A DNA stretch of 33,163 nt, from assembly GCF_001816165.1 (NCBI RefSeq), contig NZ_MDZC01000065.1, positions 1 through 33,163 on the forward strand, written 5' to 3'. This stretch comes from Hymenobacter glacialis (GTDB lineage Bacteria; Bacteroidota; Bacteroidia; Cytophagales; Hymenobacteraceae). The number at the start of each line of letters is the position of its first letter. Positions within the stretch are counted from its first letter, which is position 1. Of this stretch, positions 8,309 through 16,025 are shown one piece after another. The notes below the pieces were generated by a model that had not been told where the DNA came from, ran no database searches, and worked only from the letters and a program-made list of their open reading frames with translations. The position numbers were made by a program, and so were the translations under genes.

Positions 8309-8316
8309 TAGCTTTG
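8309..8316 (+). promoter_or_regulatory. -7 promoter element before menE
   Basis: TAGCTTTG fits the Bacteroidota -7 consensus TAnnTTTG and ends 4 bases before the menE ATG at 8321, which would give a leaderless or nearly leaderless mRNA. No clear -33 TTG partner is visible. It supports a separate promoter for menE. Confidence 0.5.
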
Positions 8317-8320
8317 CCTC

Positions 8321-9439
8321 ATGACTTCTTCTTCTGCCCTGCCCACTTCCCTCCTGCTCAACGGCCGCGAGTTTACCTACGCTGCCATTCAACAATACCC
8401 CGCCCAGCTGGCCGTGCCGGTGAATGGCTACGAGGCCCGGGTGCTGGATTTTGTGCGGCAATGGCTCACCGGCACGCAGGAATTTGGGCTCACCACGTCG
8501 GGCAGCACCGGCACGCCGCAGCCCCTCACGCTCCGGCGGCGGCAGCTCGAAGCCTCGGCCGCCCGCACCGGCGACTACTTCGACCTCGGGCCGGGCGACC
8601 GGGCGCTGGTCTGCCTCAATTGCGAATACATTGGGGGCATGATGATGCTGGTGCGCGGGCTGGAGCGCAACATGCACCTCACCATTGTGGAGCCGCAGGG
8701 CAACCCGCTGGACCTGGTGCCCGCCGATGCCGAGTTTGACTTTGCCGCTTTTGTGCCCTTGCAGCTGCGGGCGCTGCTGCAGAGCGGCCAGGCCGGTCGA
8801 CTGGAGGCCATGAAGGCCATTCTGGTGGGCGGAGCCGTGGTAGACCCCGCCCTGGCTGCCGCCATTGGCGCGCTGCGGGCGCCCGTGTACCACACCTACG
8901 GCATGAGTGAAACCTGCTCGCACGTGGCCCTGCGCCGCCTCAACGGCCCCGATGCCACCACGGCCTACCGGGTGCTCGCCGGCATTGCGGCCGGCCAGGA
9001 CGAGCGCGGCTGCCTCACCCTGCGCGGCGACATCACCGACGACCAGCTCATCGTGACCAACGACCAGGTGCAGCTGCTCGACGCCCACACTTTTGAGTGG
9101 CTGGGCCGGGCCGATTTCGTAATAAACTCCGGCGGCGTGAAGGTGCCGGCCGAAAAAGTGGAGCTGGTGCTCGACGTGGCCCTGGCCGAACTCGGCGAAT
9201 CGCGCCGCTGCTTTGTGGCCGGCCAGCCCGACGAGCGGCTGGGCCAAGCCGTGACGGCGTTTATTGAGGGAGAGCCTCTCTCCAGGGAACTTGAAGAGCA
9301 ACTACAAAACCTGCTGGCCACCCGGCTGGGCCGCTACGAGCAGCCCCGGCAACTGCGTTACGTGACCGAATTTCAAACCACCGCCACCGGCAAGCTCGAC
9401 CGACCCGCCACCCTGCGGCACTACAGCCCAGCCGGATAA
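8321..9439 (+). CDS. menE: o-Succinylbenzoate-CoA ligase MenE-type AMP-binding enzyme
   Basis: Activates o-succinylbenzoate to its CoA ester, the substrate of MenB. ANL-superfamily motifs are present: the P-loop TTSGSTGTPQPLTL at about 58-70, YHTYGMSETCSHVAL (adenine-binding region), GRADFVINSGGVKVPAEKVE, and the C-terminal catalytic-lysine motif TATGKLDRPA. At 372 residues it is shorter than typical 450-500-residue MenE enzymes, with a reduced N-terminal part, as I recall for other Bacteroidota. It lies 4.4 kb from menB, separated by the cassette gene and four other features, and appears to have its own promoter. menC, menA and menH are not in the window. It converges with the next gene across a 10-base gap with no visible terminator. 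Confidence 0.88.
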   Translation: MTSSSALPTSLLLNGREFTYAAIQQYPAQLAVPVNGYEARVLDFVRQWLTGTQEFGLTTSGSTGTPQPLTLRRRQLEASAARTGDYFDLGPGDRALVCLNCEYIGGMMMLVRGLERNMHLTIVEPQGNPLDLVPADAEFDFAAFVPLQLRALLQSGQAGRLEAMKAILVGGAVVDPALAAAIGALRAPVYHTYGMSETCSHVALRRLNGPDATTAYRVLAGIAAGQDERGCLTLRGDITDDQLIVTNDQVQLLDAHTFEWLGRADFVINSGGVKVPAEKVELVLDVALAELGESRRCFVAGQPDERLGQAVTAFIEGEPLSRELEEQLQNLLATRLGRYEQPRQLRYVTEFQTTATGKLDRPATLRHYSPAG

Positions 9440-9449
9440 GCCAGCGGTG

Positions 9450-10151
9450 CTACTCGCTGCGCAGGCCTTCCTGCGTAAATAACCGCTGCCGGCCCCGCAC
9501 CACCTTTATCAGGTCGCCCAGAAACAGCTTGGCCCGCACGTAAAAAACGGGCCCGTTGAGTTCGCGCTGAATGGACGGGGCCACCAGCACGGGCTGCCGC
9601 CAGCCGGCCCCCGCGCCAAAACCCGCCCACCGAAACACGCGAATGTGGGCAGCTACCGACGGCTCCACCACGCCCATAAAAAGGTGGGGCGTCTTAAAAA
9701 AATCGCCTTCAGGGGTGGGATAAAGCACGTAGGTGGAGCCCATGCCCAGCTGAAGGTTGGTGCTGATTTCCCAGCGCGGCGTTTCGAGCAGCACGTACTC
9801 GGCGTAGCCGGCCAGGTAGCGAAAACGCAACTCGGACATGGCCGTGGGCGATGCGTTTTCGGGCCGGGCCCGGCGGGTGGGTACGCCGGTGCTGAGAAAG
9901 TAGATAGCGGCGCCGGTCCGGAATCGGTTTTTAAACTCCACGCCCAGTTTCAGGCCGTTGATGGTGGTGAAATGGCGGTTGAGAATGGAGTAGCGGGAGT
10001 CGTACTGCACCACCAGGCGGCGGTGGTCGATGCGCGGCACCGACCGGCGGCCCACCACGGTATCGGCGGGGGCGGCGGCCTGGGGAGGCGCGGCGCGGGC
10101 AGCCTGTGCCAGCAGGAGCAGTCCGGCCAAAAACGGTAAACGGGGTAGCAT
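9450..10151 (-). CDS. Predicted outer-membrane beta-barrel protein
   Basis: The 233-residue protein has an N-terminal signal peptide (MLPRLPFLAGLLLLAQAARA) followed by alternating polar/apolar strands such as LVVQYDSRYSIL, LKLGVEFKNRFRTGAAIYFL, LRFRYLAGYAEYVLL, WEISTNLQLGMGSTYVLY and AHIRVFRWAGFGAGAGWRQPVLV. This looks like a small outer-membrane barrel of about eight strands. The C-terminus ends in LFTQEGLRSE rather than an aromatic residue, which weakens the barrel reading. No named family is recognised. It is on the minus strand, convergent with menE, and separated from the LytTR regulator by 382 bases of repeats. Confidence 0.75.
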   Translation of the reverse strand: MLPRLPFLAGLLLLAQAARAAPPQAAAPADTVVGRRSVPRIDHRRLVVQYDSRYSILNRHFTTINGLKLGVEFKNRFRTGAAIYFLSTGVPTRRARPENASPTAMSELRFRYLAGYAEYVLLETPRWEISTNLQLGMGSTYVLYPTPEGDFFKTPHLFMGVVEPSVAAHIRVFRWAGFGAGAGWRQPVLVAPSIQRELNGPVFYVRAKLFLGDLIKVVRGRQRLFTQEGLRSE

Positions 10152-10323
10152 GGTGGGCGAAGTACGTAGAAACAGCAGGGCAGCGTTGCCGCCTGCTGCT
10201 GCACAACCGGCCCGGTGGCGCAGGTGTTATAAAGCCGGGACGGCATAAAGGGCGCCTGCCACAACCTCAGGGTCAAGGGGCCGGCAATAATACAGCCCCT
10301 GAATCACCCGTGGCTAAAAGGCC

Positions 10324-10350
10324 GTCATGCTGAGCTTGTTGAAGCATGAC
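10324..10350. repeat. Short remnant of the GTCATGCTGAGC family
   Basis: GTCATGCTGAGCTTGTTGAAGC runs into ATGAC. It is a compact version of the arm sequence that closes on itself. It lies in the 10152-10533 gap, just before the GGTCAGACC palindromes; the rest of that gap (10152-10323) shows nothing recognisable. Confidence 0.6.
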
Positions 10351-10378
10351 GTACGTTTTTATCACACTAGGTACGAAT

Positions 10379-10521
10379 GCAGCGGTAAGCGTATGCTCTG
10401 GTCAGACCGCCCTGGGCGGTCTGACCGGTCGTCGTCAGACCGAAATTGCTGGTGCTTCAACCGGTCAGACCGCCCAGGGCGGTCAGACCAGTAGGCCCGA
10501 ATCGAATACGGTTACTGCTGT
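10379..10521. repeat. Composite element: GCAG...CTGC outer repeats around two GGTCAGACC palindromes
   Basis: The outer inverted repeats GCAGCGGTAAGCGTA (10379-10393) and TACGGTTACTGCTGT (10507-10521) match at 12 of 15 positions. Inside are two 27-base palindromes, 10400-10426 and 10463-10489, each GGTCAGACCGCCC plus its inverse around one central base. The first is perfect; the second has one mismatched pair. The outer boxes closely match those at 6205-6219 and 6333-6347, although the inner palindromes there are of another type. Confidence 0.85.
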
Positions 10522-10533
10522 GCCAGCACTTAA

Positions 10534-11352
10534 CTACCTGTCCAGCCAGTTCTTAAACACGCTTACCTTCTCGCGGCTCACCAGCACCTGGGCGTCGGGG
10601 GCGGTGGGTTTGAGCACGGTTTGCAGGCGGGAGTTGGTGTAGTGGATGATGTCGTGAATAGCGGTTTGCTGGGCCAGGTAGGCGCGGTTTAGGCGGAAGA
10701 AGCGGCGCGGGTCCAGCAGGGTTTCGAGCTGGTCCATGGTGTAGTCCACCACGTATTTGCGGCCTTCGGTGGTTTGCAGGAAGGTGGCCTTTTCGAGGCT
10801 GAAAAAGTAAGCAATCTGGTCAACGGGCACCACTTTCAGGTGCTCGCCCACGCGCACCACAAATTGCGTTTTGTAGCTGGCGGCGGGCGGTGCTTGCTGC
10901 ATCTGCTGCATGAGCTGGGTGAGCAGTGCCGGGTCGAAGGTAATCCCCCCCCCGGCTCCTCCCCGATGGGGAGGGGAGACGGCAGCGGGCAGGCGGGCGC
11001 GCAGCTTGCGCAGGGCCTCGCGCAGCTCCTCTTCGGCTATGGGTTTCAGCAGGTAATCCACGCTGTTTACCTTAAAGGCCTGCAGGGCATACTGGTCATA
11101 GGCAGTGGTGAAGATGACCGGGCAGCGCACTTCAACTTGCTCAAAAATCTCAAAGCTCAGCCCATCGGCCAGGTGAATATCCAGGAAGAGCACATCGGGC
11201 GCAGGTCCGGCTTGCAGCAGCTGCACAGCCTGGGCCACCGATTCGGCCGTGCCGAGGATTTCGAGCGGCTCGGGCTGGCGGGCCAGCAGGTCGGCGAGGC
11301 GGCGGGCGGCCAGGGGCTCGTCTTCCACAATGAGGGCGCGCAGGGTCGTCAT
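10534..11352 (-). CDS. LytTR-family response regulator
   Basis: The 272-residue cytoplasmic DNA-binding regulator pairs with the kinase encoded upstream. Receiver domain, residues 1-115: acidic pocket Glu10/Asp11, phosphoacceptor Asp58 in DVLFLDIHL, Thr82/83 in PVIFTTAYD and Lys103 in YLLKPI. LytTR domain, about 165-272: FVVRVGEHLKVVPVDQIAYF, the GRKYVVDYTMDQLE stretch, and FFRLNRAYLAQ. The linker SPPHRGGAGGGI (125-136) is encoded by a GC-rich palindromic repeat inserted in frame. I chose ATG 11352 (MTTLRALIVEDEP) because the earlier in-frame Met at 11430 would translate a repeat arm. It follows the kinase gene after 231 bases holding two repeats. A Gln-rich stretch (QLMQQMQQ) precedes the DNA-binding domain. 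Confidence 0.94.
   Translation of the reverse strand: MTTLRALIVEDEPLAARRLADLLARQPEPLEILGTAESVAQAVQLLQAGPAPDVLFLDIHLADGLSFEIFEQVEVRCPVIFTTAYDQYALQAFKVNSVDYLLKPIAEEELREALRKLRARLPAAVSPPHRGGAGGGITFDPALLTQLMQQMQQAPPAASYKTQFVVRVGEHLKVVPVDQIAYFFSLEKATFLQTTEGRKYVVDYTMDQLETLLDPRRFFRLNRAYLAQQTAIHDIIHYTNSRLQTVLKPTAPDAQVLVSREKVSVFKNWLDR
10945..10979. repeat. GC-rich palindromic repeat inside the response-regulator gene
   Basis: A C-run then CGGCTCCTCCCCGATGGGGAGGGGAGA: a stem CTCCTCCCC/GGGGAGGGGAG preceded by a C-run. The pattern resembles the arms at 12722-12751 and 12790-12819. It keeps the reading frame and encodes the interdomain linker of the LytTR regulator. Confidence 0.75.
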
Positions 11353-11386
11353 AAGAAGTCGGGGAATAAGCAAGCAAATAAACTTC

Positions 11387-11407
11387 GTGCCGAGCGCAGT
11401 CGAAGCA
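11387..11407. repeat. Isolated half-arm of the GTCATGCTGAGC family
   Basis: GTGCCGAGCGCAGTCGAAGCA matches the arm consensus but has no partner nearby. It lies 34 bases upstream of the response-regulator start. Confidence 0.6.
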
Positions 11408-11462
11408 ACTTGCTTGCTGTAACTATTCAAAAAAAAGAAGCTGACTCGGCACTAAAAACAAC

Positions 11463-11553
11463 GTCATGCTGAGCTTCCCGAAGCATCTCTACCGCTTCGT
11501 TGCAGTAGTAATTCAACGAAGCGGGCGAGATGCTTCGGCAAGCTCAGCATGAC
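11463..11553. repeat. Hairpin of the GTCATGCTGAGC family between kinase and regulator genes
   Basis: The arms 11463-11501 and 11515-11553 pair over 39 positions with few mismatches (GTCATGCTGAGCTTCCCG ... against ...CGGCAAGCTCAGCATGAC). The loop is short (13 bases). It lies between the histidine kinase and response-regulator genes and would form a strong stem in their joint transcript. Confidence 0.88.
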
Positions 11554-11583
11554 AGTCTTATAACATTACCTAGCGTACTGGAA

Positions 11584-12645
11584 TCACAATACCAGCAGCG
11601 GCAGCGTGACCACGAACTCGCCGCCTTCTTTTGTTATCGCCACGGGTTTATTCGTGAAGAAAGCGTAGCGGGCCACCAGGTTTTTCAGGCCCAGGCCGGA
11701 GGTTTCGCTTTCGCTCAGGCGGCGGGGACGCAACGTGTTGCGCACCGTAAGCGTGCCGCCGGCCACGTCCAGCCGCACCGCAATGCGCAAAGGGTCGGCC
11801 TGGAAGGCGGTGTTGTGCTTGATGACGTTTTCGAGCAGCAGCTGCAGGGCCAGCGGCGGCACGAAGAAAGGGGCCAGCTGCGGGGCCGGGGGAAGTTCTA
11901 GGTCCACGGCCAGGGCGTCGCCCAGGCGGGTCTTTTGCAGGTAGAGGTAGCTCTCGGCAAAGCGCAGCTCGTCGGCCAGGGTGACCAGTTCCTGGGTTTC
12001 GCTGTCGAGCACGTAGCGGTACACCTGGCTGAGCTGGCGGATGAAGCGCACGGCCCGCGCGGGGTCGTTTTCCTCCACCAGCGAGGTCAGCGCGTTGAGG
12101 GAGTTGAACAGAAAATGCGGGTCTACCTGCCGGCGCAGCGAGTCGAGGCGGGCCACGGCGGTTTCCTTTTCCAGCCGCTCGGCCTGAATGGCGACTTCCC
12201 GCCACTTCAGCAAAAATGCGCGGCTGTGCTGAAACAAAGACAGCAGCACCGTGACCACCAGCGGAAACACAAAATCCCGCCACACCGCCGCCGTAAACAT
12301 CACCCTGACGGGCTGGTGAAAATACATGGTTCGGAAAACCAGGTTGACCAGAAAAATTGCCACCAGCGACACCAGCAACGACACCGTAATGGTGAGCAGA
12401 AACCGCTGAACCGGCGCGGCCCGCCACGACACGAACCGGTCGAGCCACGCCACGGCACCGTCGTTGGCAAACCACAGCGAGCCCGTGTAGGCCAGAGTGA
12501 TGAGGAAATTAACCAACAGCTCGCCCTCGTCGGGCCGGTTGATGAGCAGAGTTACGCCCACCGAAATGGCCAAGAGAATGAGTACTAGACGGACCCAGCG
12601 GGGCATGAGCAAGCGGGCAGTGGTCCCAAACGAAGCGTCGTTCAT
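11584..12645 (-). CDS. LytS/YehU-type sensor histidine kinase
   Basis: The 353-residue inner-membrane kinase has four predicted membrane segments, at about 17-36, 44-62, 80-104 and 120-141, a short coiled stretch (EVAIQAERLEKETAVARL), then the His_kinase domain with RRQVDPHFLFNSLNAL, phosphoacceptor His177. The GHKL ATPase part has the N box LALQLLLENVIKHN and the G box SGLGLKNLVARY. There is no extracellular sensor domain, so the signal is probably sensed in or near the membrane. ATG 12645 (MNDASFGTT) is preferred; extending the frame to 12780 would translate a GC-rich palindrome. It precedes its LytTR partner on the same strand. A TonB receptor and a secreted protein with shared upstream motifs lie next door. 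Confidence 0.93.
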   Translation of the reverse strand: MNDASFGTTARLLMPRWVRLVLILLAISVGVTLLINRPDEGELLVNFLITLAYTGSLWFANDGAVAWLDRFVSWRAAPVQRFLLTITVSLLVSLVAIFLVNLVFRTMYFHQPVRVMFTAAVWRDFVFPLVVTVLLSLFQHSRAFLLKWREVAIQAERLEKETAVARLDSLRRQVDPHFLFNSLNALTSLVEENDPARAVRFIRQLSQVYRYVLDSETQELVTLADELRFAESYLYLQKTRLGDALAVDLELPPAPQLAPFFVPPLALQLLLENVIKHNTAFQADPLRIAVRLDVAGGTLTVRNTLRPRRLSESETSGLGLKNLVARYAFFTNKPVAITKEGGEFVVTLPLLVL

Positions 12646-12721
12646 ATAAAGTAGAGTCAACCGCAAATGACGAAGAAATTTCGGGTTGGTGCTGGTGGGT
12701 CGTTCTGGCGTGCACCTCACC

Positions 12722-12819
12722 CCCCCGGCCCCCCTCTCCCGTGGAGAGGGAGGAGCCTCACGGTTTTTCAGGAGGAGCATTTCCGGTTTTCCCTCTCCGC
12801 GGGAGAGGGGGGCCGGGGG
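12722..12819. repeat. GC-rich 30-base inverted repeat pair
   Basis: Arms 12722-12751 (CCCCCGGCCCCCCTCTCCC...) and 12790-12819 are inverse complements at 29 of 30 positions. Each arm contains its own small palindrome (CCCTCTCC/GGAGAGGG), so cruciform or double-hairpin folding is possible. The spacer is 38 bases. It fills the 201-base gap between the secreted-protein gene and the kinase gene and may act as a terminator-like barrier there, although no T-run follows. Confidence 0.85.
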
Positions 12820-12846
12820 GCAAGGTTAAAGCTCGAACATCCTTCC

Positions 12847-13545
12847 CTACTTGGCGCCGGCCGTCTCATAGGCCTTCAGGCGGCTCAACAATTGCCGCTC
12901 GCCCCAGTTAGGCAGCAGGGCGTGAGCGGGCTTGTAGGCGGCGTAGCGGGCTTTGGCATCGTCGTAAATGGGCTTGGCTACTTCCGGGCCGCCGCCGAAC
13001 ATTTTGGGCGTGTAGTAGAGGTTGTTGGCCTGCACCAGGTAGATGCGCGGGTTGGCGGGGTTTAGTTTTTTGGCCTGGGCCAGGGCTTCGTTGGCCAGCG
13101 TGGAGTACTTGACGGAGCGCAGCATGGGCGAAATACCCAGGCGGGCCTGGTGAATGTAGCCTTGCAGCACCAGCAGCTCGGCTTCGTCGCCGCGCAGCTG
13201 GCGGGCGCGGGCCAGCCGGGCCTCGGCTTGGTCGAGGTACTTGTCTTTCGCATCGCCCTCCTCCTGGCTTTGGAAGCAGGTGAGCAGCAGGGCGTAGGAC
13301 TGGTAGTAGGGAGGCAGCCAGTCGGTGGGAGCGGCCGAGCCGGCGCGCTCAAACTTGCTGGCCAGCTGCTTGAGCTGGGCGGGGTCGCCGGTGCTGTTGA
13401 GCTCCTTGATGGTGGCGGCCATCATTTCGGTATAGCCGACCGGGGCGGCTGCGGCAGCAGGCGCCGCCGGTGCCACGGCTGCGGACTGGGCTGCAGCCGC
13501 GTAAGTAGTGGCGGCCAAGGCGAAGAGAAGAAGGTGCTTTTTCAT
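12847..13545 (-). CDS. Secreted alpha-helical-repeat (TPR-like) protein
   Basis: The 232-residue protein begins with signal peptide MKKHLLLFALAATTYAAAAQ and an Ala/Pro-rich spacer to about residue 36. The rest is helical with TPR-like spacing: AQLKQLASKFERAG, YYQSYALLLTCFQSQ, YLDQAEARLARARQL, AELLVLQGYIHQARL, NEALAQAKKLNPANPRIYLVQANNLYY and ARYAAYKPAHALLPNWGERQLLSRL. The product is probably periplasmic. No specific family is named with confidence. It lies immediately downstream of the TonB receptor gene on the same strand but has its own upstream motif and -7 element (13613-13685), shared with the receptor. Co-regulation with that receptor is likely, which suggests they work together in uptake or envelope function. 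Confidence 0.82.
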   Translation of the reverse strand: MKKHLLLFALAATTYAAAAQSAAVAPAAPAAAAAPVGYTEMMAATIKELNSTGDPAQLKQLASKFERAGSAAPTDWLPPYYQSYALLLTCFQSQEEGDAKDKYLDQAEARLARARQLRGDEAELLVLQGYIHQARLGISPMLRSVKYSTLANEALAQAKKLNPANPRIYLVQANNLYYTPKMFGGGPEVAKPIYDDAKARYAAYKPAHALLPNWGERQLLSRLKAYETAGAK

Positions 13546-13612
13546 GGCTGGAGATTGGTTAAGAATGGATGAGGTAAAACCGCTGCCGGCCCCATTGCCG
13601 GCGGTGATGATT

Positions 13613-13685
13613 CAAAGGTGGCGTACCACGGCAACGCCCAAAATTTTCTGTGGCCGAAGCGTCGAATGAGGCGGATGAATCGTCG
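13613..13685 (-). promoter_or_regulatory. Promoter with shared 32-base upstream motif, secreted-protein gene
   Basis: Read on the minus strand: a 32-base motif (13685-13654) with a direct repeat ACGATTC/ACGCTTC spaced 21 bases apart, then 33 bases, then a -7-like element CACCTTTG (13620-13613), then the gene start at 13545. The motif is 28 of 32 identical to the one upstream of the TonB receptor. Tandem repeats about 21 bases apart are typical of LytTR-domain binding sites, and a LytTR regulator is encoded nearby. That regulator binds here is inference. Confidence 0.6.
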
Positions 13686-13745
13686 AAACCTCCCCTTTGC
13701 GGGCCCTGGTGGCGGGTGTTTTATGCTAGGCGACTAGCCGCGTCC

Positions 13746-16001
13746 TTACTCCGGTGCCACGCTCGTATCCGCTGGCCGGGCTTTATTGATGCTCACCATG
13801 AGCACCACGAACAGCATGCGCGGAGCCGAGGGCGTCACGCTCACCCGCTGGTAGGTGCCCTGGTCGCTGGGAGCGGCGCCGTAGCGGTAGCCAAACACGT
13901 TGGCCCGGCCCAGCAGGTTGGAGCACGACACGTGCACTATGGTCAGCTTGCGCTTGATGCTGGTCACGTAGCTCAGGTTCATGCTCAGGTCCTGGAAGCT
14001 GGGCGTGCGCACGGCCCGGAAGCCGGGGTCGTAGCTCAGGCGCGGGCTGGTGTAGGCGTAGGTGGCGCCCACCAGCGTGTGCAGCTTGCCCAGCCAGTAC
14101 TTGCCCACCAGCGAGAGGCTGTGGCGCGCCGCGAAGGTGGGCACGGCCGGCACGGGGTCGGTGCGCTGCTGGCGGCGGGTGTCCAGCAGGCCGTAGCTCA
14201 CCCAGTAGTCCAGGTTGCGTACCGTTTTGCGGTCGCGCCAGAAGAAATCCAGCCCGCGGGCGTAGCCGCTGCCGGTGCTGGCGTAGGCCGTATGTTGAAA
14301 TTGGGTGGCGGCATCGAAACGGGTGAGGTGGTCGTAGTTCTTGTAGTAGCCTTCCACGCGCAGGGTGCGGTCGGCGCGAATGCGCTGGAACGTGAGCAGG
14401 TAATGGTCGGCGCGCTCGAAGCGCAGCGCGTTGTTGCGGTGGGCCGAGAGCAGCAGGTAGTTGGCCGGTGTCTGGTAAAACTGCCCGTAGGCGGCCGAGA
14501 GCTGGCTGGCTTCGCTGAGCTGGTAGGCCAGGGCCAGGCGCGGGGCGGCATTCCAGCGCCCCAGCACGGCCGAGTATTCGGCCCGTCCCCCCACCCGCCC
14601 GGCCAGCTGGCTGGTAAAGGAGATGTTGGCTTCGGCAAAAGCCGCAGCCCGCTGCTCACTGAAAGCCCGGCGCGGCAAGTCAGTTTCCTGGCCGGCGTGC
14701 TGCTGCCGGACCTGCTGGGCAAAGCGCTGGCCCAGGCCATCAGCGCCCATTTTCAGGTTCCAGTACGTGCCCACCGAGTCGTTGGTAAGCACCACGCGGC
14801 CCACCACCGACTCCTCCCGCTCGCGGACGTGGCTGACATCGGCGGCCGGGCCTTGCGTGCCCAGGGCAATGGTTTGTTCGTCGCGGGTGGCGGCCAGGCC
14901 GGTGTTCACGCTCCAGCCGCCGCGCAGCGGGCTGCGGAAGCTGGTGTTCAGGTAGGCGTTGTGGTTCTGCAGGTCCACGGGGCGGCCATTTTGCCAGTCC
15001 ACGGCCGGCGTGCGCACGCCGGTACGGGCCGTGCCGAAAGCCCCGTAGGCCTTAAATATGCCCGCCTCGCCGGTGCGCTGCCGGTACGCCACCGAGCCGC
15101 TGCCCGACTCCATGGCCGTGAGCACCCGCTGCGGCACCACGCCAAAGTATGGCTTCATGTTGAAGTAGTCGCCCGCCACGGCCACCGACGCCCGCTCCCA
15201 GCGCTGTTGCTGTGAGAGGCCCACGGAGCCCAGCGAGAGCAGCGTGATGCCCGTCTGGGTTTCCGGGGCCAGGTCCTGGGTGTTCAGAATCACGGCCGCC
15301 GACAGCGCCTGCCCATATTCTGCCGAGTAGCCCCCGGTGCTGAACACCGTGCCCTTAAACAGCGTGGGCGCAAACCGGCCCCGGGCGGGCGTGCCGCTCA
15401 CCGTGCCGCCGTAGGGGCTTTGCAGCGGCAGCCCGTCCATAAACTGCTTGGTTTCGCCGGCTGCCCCGCCGCGCACAAACAGCTTGCCCTCCTCGCCGTT
15501 GCGCGTGGTGCCGGGCAGGGTGTTGAGGGCGCCGGCCACGTCGGCCAGGGCGCCGGCCGTGGTCAGAATGTCCAGCGGCTTGAGCACGCTGCTGCGCTTC
15601 TCGTCGCTGGCCTCAAAGGCGCCGGCCGTCACCACCACGTCGCCCAGTGCGGCGCGGCTGGCCTTGAGCTTGATGTTGGGCAGCGCAATTACGCCCTGGC
15701 CCAGCTGCACCGGCAGTTCCTGCGGCTCGTAGCCAATGAGGGTCACCATCAGAACCAGGCTGCCCGTTTGGCGGGTCTCGAAGCGGAAGCGCCCCAGCGA
15801 GTCGGTGCTCGCGCCGTCGAAAGTGGTGTTGAGGAAGACGTTCACGCCCGGCAGCGGCTGGCCGACGCCGTCGCGTACGGTGCCCGTCAGGCGCGTAGCA
15901 GTAGCCAGCGCAGGCGGGGCGGGCGTAGCGGGGGCCTGGGCAGCGGCGGGGCAGCCGGGGCGTAGCAACAAAAGCAGCGGCAGGAGTAGCAGGGTTTTCA
16001 T
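13746..16001 (-). CDS. TonB-dependent receptor with carboxypeptidase-regulatory-like domain
   Basis: The 751-residue outer-membrane receptor imports a ligand using TonB energy. It has signal peptide MKTLLLLPLLLLLRPGCPAAAQ, then a carboxypeptidase-regulatory-like beta domain at about 36-105 (TRLTGTVRDGVGQPLPGVNVFL, DSLGRFRFET, VTLIGYEP), a plug domain (SVLKPLDILTTAGALADVAGALNTLPGT, KLFVRGGAAGETKQFMDGLPL, GGYSAEYGQALSAAVILNT) and a barrel. At 751 residues it is on the short side for the class. No SusD-like partner follows, so this is not a standard SusC/SusD pair. I chose ATG 16001 because it opens the signal peptide; the Met at 16028 adds nine residues without one. The ligand is unknown. Confidence 0.93.
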   Translation of the reverse strand: MKTLLLLPLLLLLRPGCPAAAQAPATPAPPALATATRLTGTVRDGVGQPLPGVNVFLNTTFDGASTDSLGRFRFETRQTGSLVLMVTLIGYEPQELPVQLGQGVIALPNIKLKASRAALGDVVVTAGAFEASDEKRSSVLKPLDILTTAGALADVAGALNTLPGTTRNGEEGKLFVRGGAAGETKQFMDGLPLQSPYGGTVSGTPARGRFAPTLFKGTVFSTGGYSAEYGQALSAAVILNTQDLAPETQTGITLLSLGSVGLSQQQRWERASVAVAGDYFNMKPYFGVVPQRVLTAMESGSGSVAYRQRTGEAGIFKAYGAFGTARTGVRTPAVDWQNGRPVDLQNHNAYLNTSFRSPLRGGWSVNTGLAATRDEQTIALGTQGPAADVSHVREREESVVGRVVLTNDSVGTYWNLKMGADGLGQRFAQQVRQQHAGQETDLPRRAFSEQRAAAFAEANISFTSQLAGRVGGRAEYSAVLGRWNAAPRLALAYQLSEASQLSAAYGQFYQTPANYLLLSAHRNNALRFERADHYLLTFQRIRADRTLRVEGYYKNYDHLTRFDAATQFQHTAYASTGSGYARGLDFFWRDRKTVRNLDYWVSYGLLDTRRQQRTDPVPAVPTFAARHSLSLVGKYWLGKLHTLVGATYAYTSPRLSYDPGFRAVRTPSFQDLSMNLSYVTSIKRKLTIVHVSCSNLLGRANVFGYRYGAAPSDQGTYQRVSVTPSAPRMLFVVLMVSINKARPADTSVAPE

Positions 16002-16025
16002 AGGACCAGCGGGTGAGTTCTGGGC

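Noticed and set aside
10400..10489. Two-repeat CRISPR array
   Set aside because: Only two units, each a full palindrome, with no third repeat or cas genes.
11353..11430. Earlier start of the LytTR regulator
   Set aside because: It would encode repeat-derived sequence from the half-arm at 11387-11407; receiver domains begin at MTTLRALIVEDEP.
12646..12780. Earlier start of the histidine kinase
   Set aside because: It would translate the GC-rich palindrome arm; no conserved residues are there.
13650..15215. Long plus-strand open frame opposite the TonB receptor gene
   Set aside because: It is low-complexity Ala/Gly/His/Arg sequence from the complement of a GC-rich gene, with no recognisable domain. 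The minus-strand receptor is certain.
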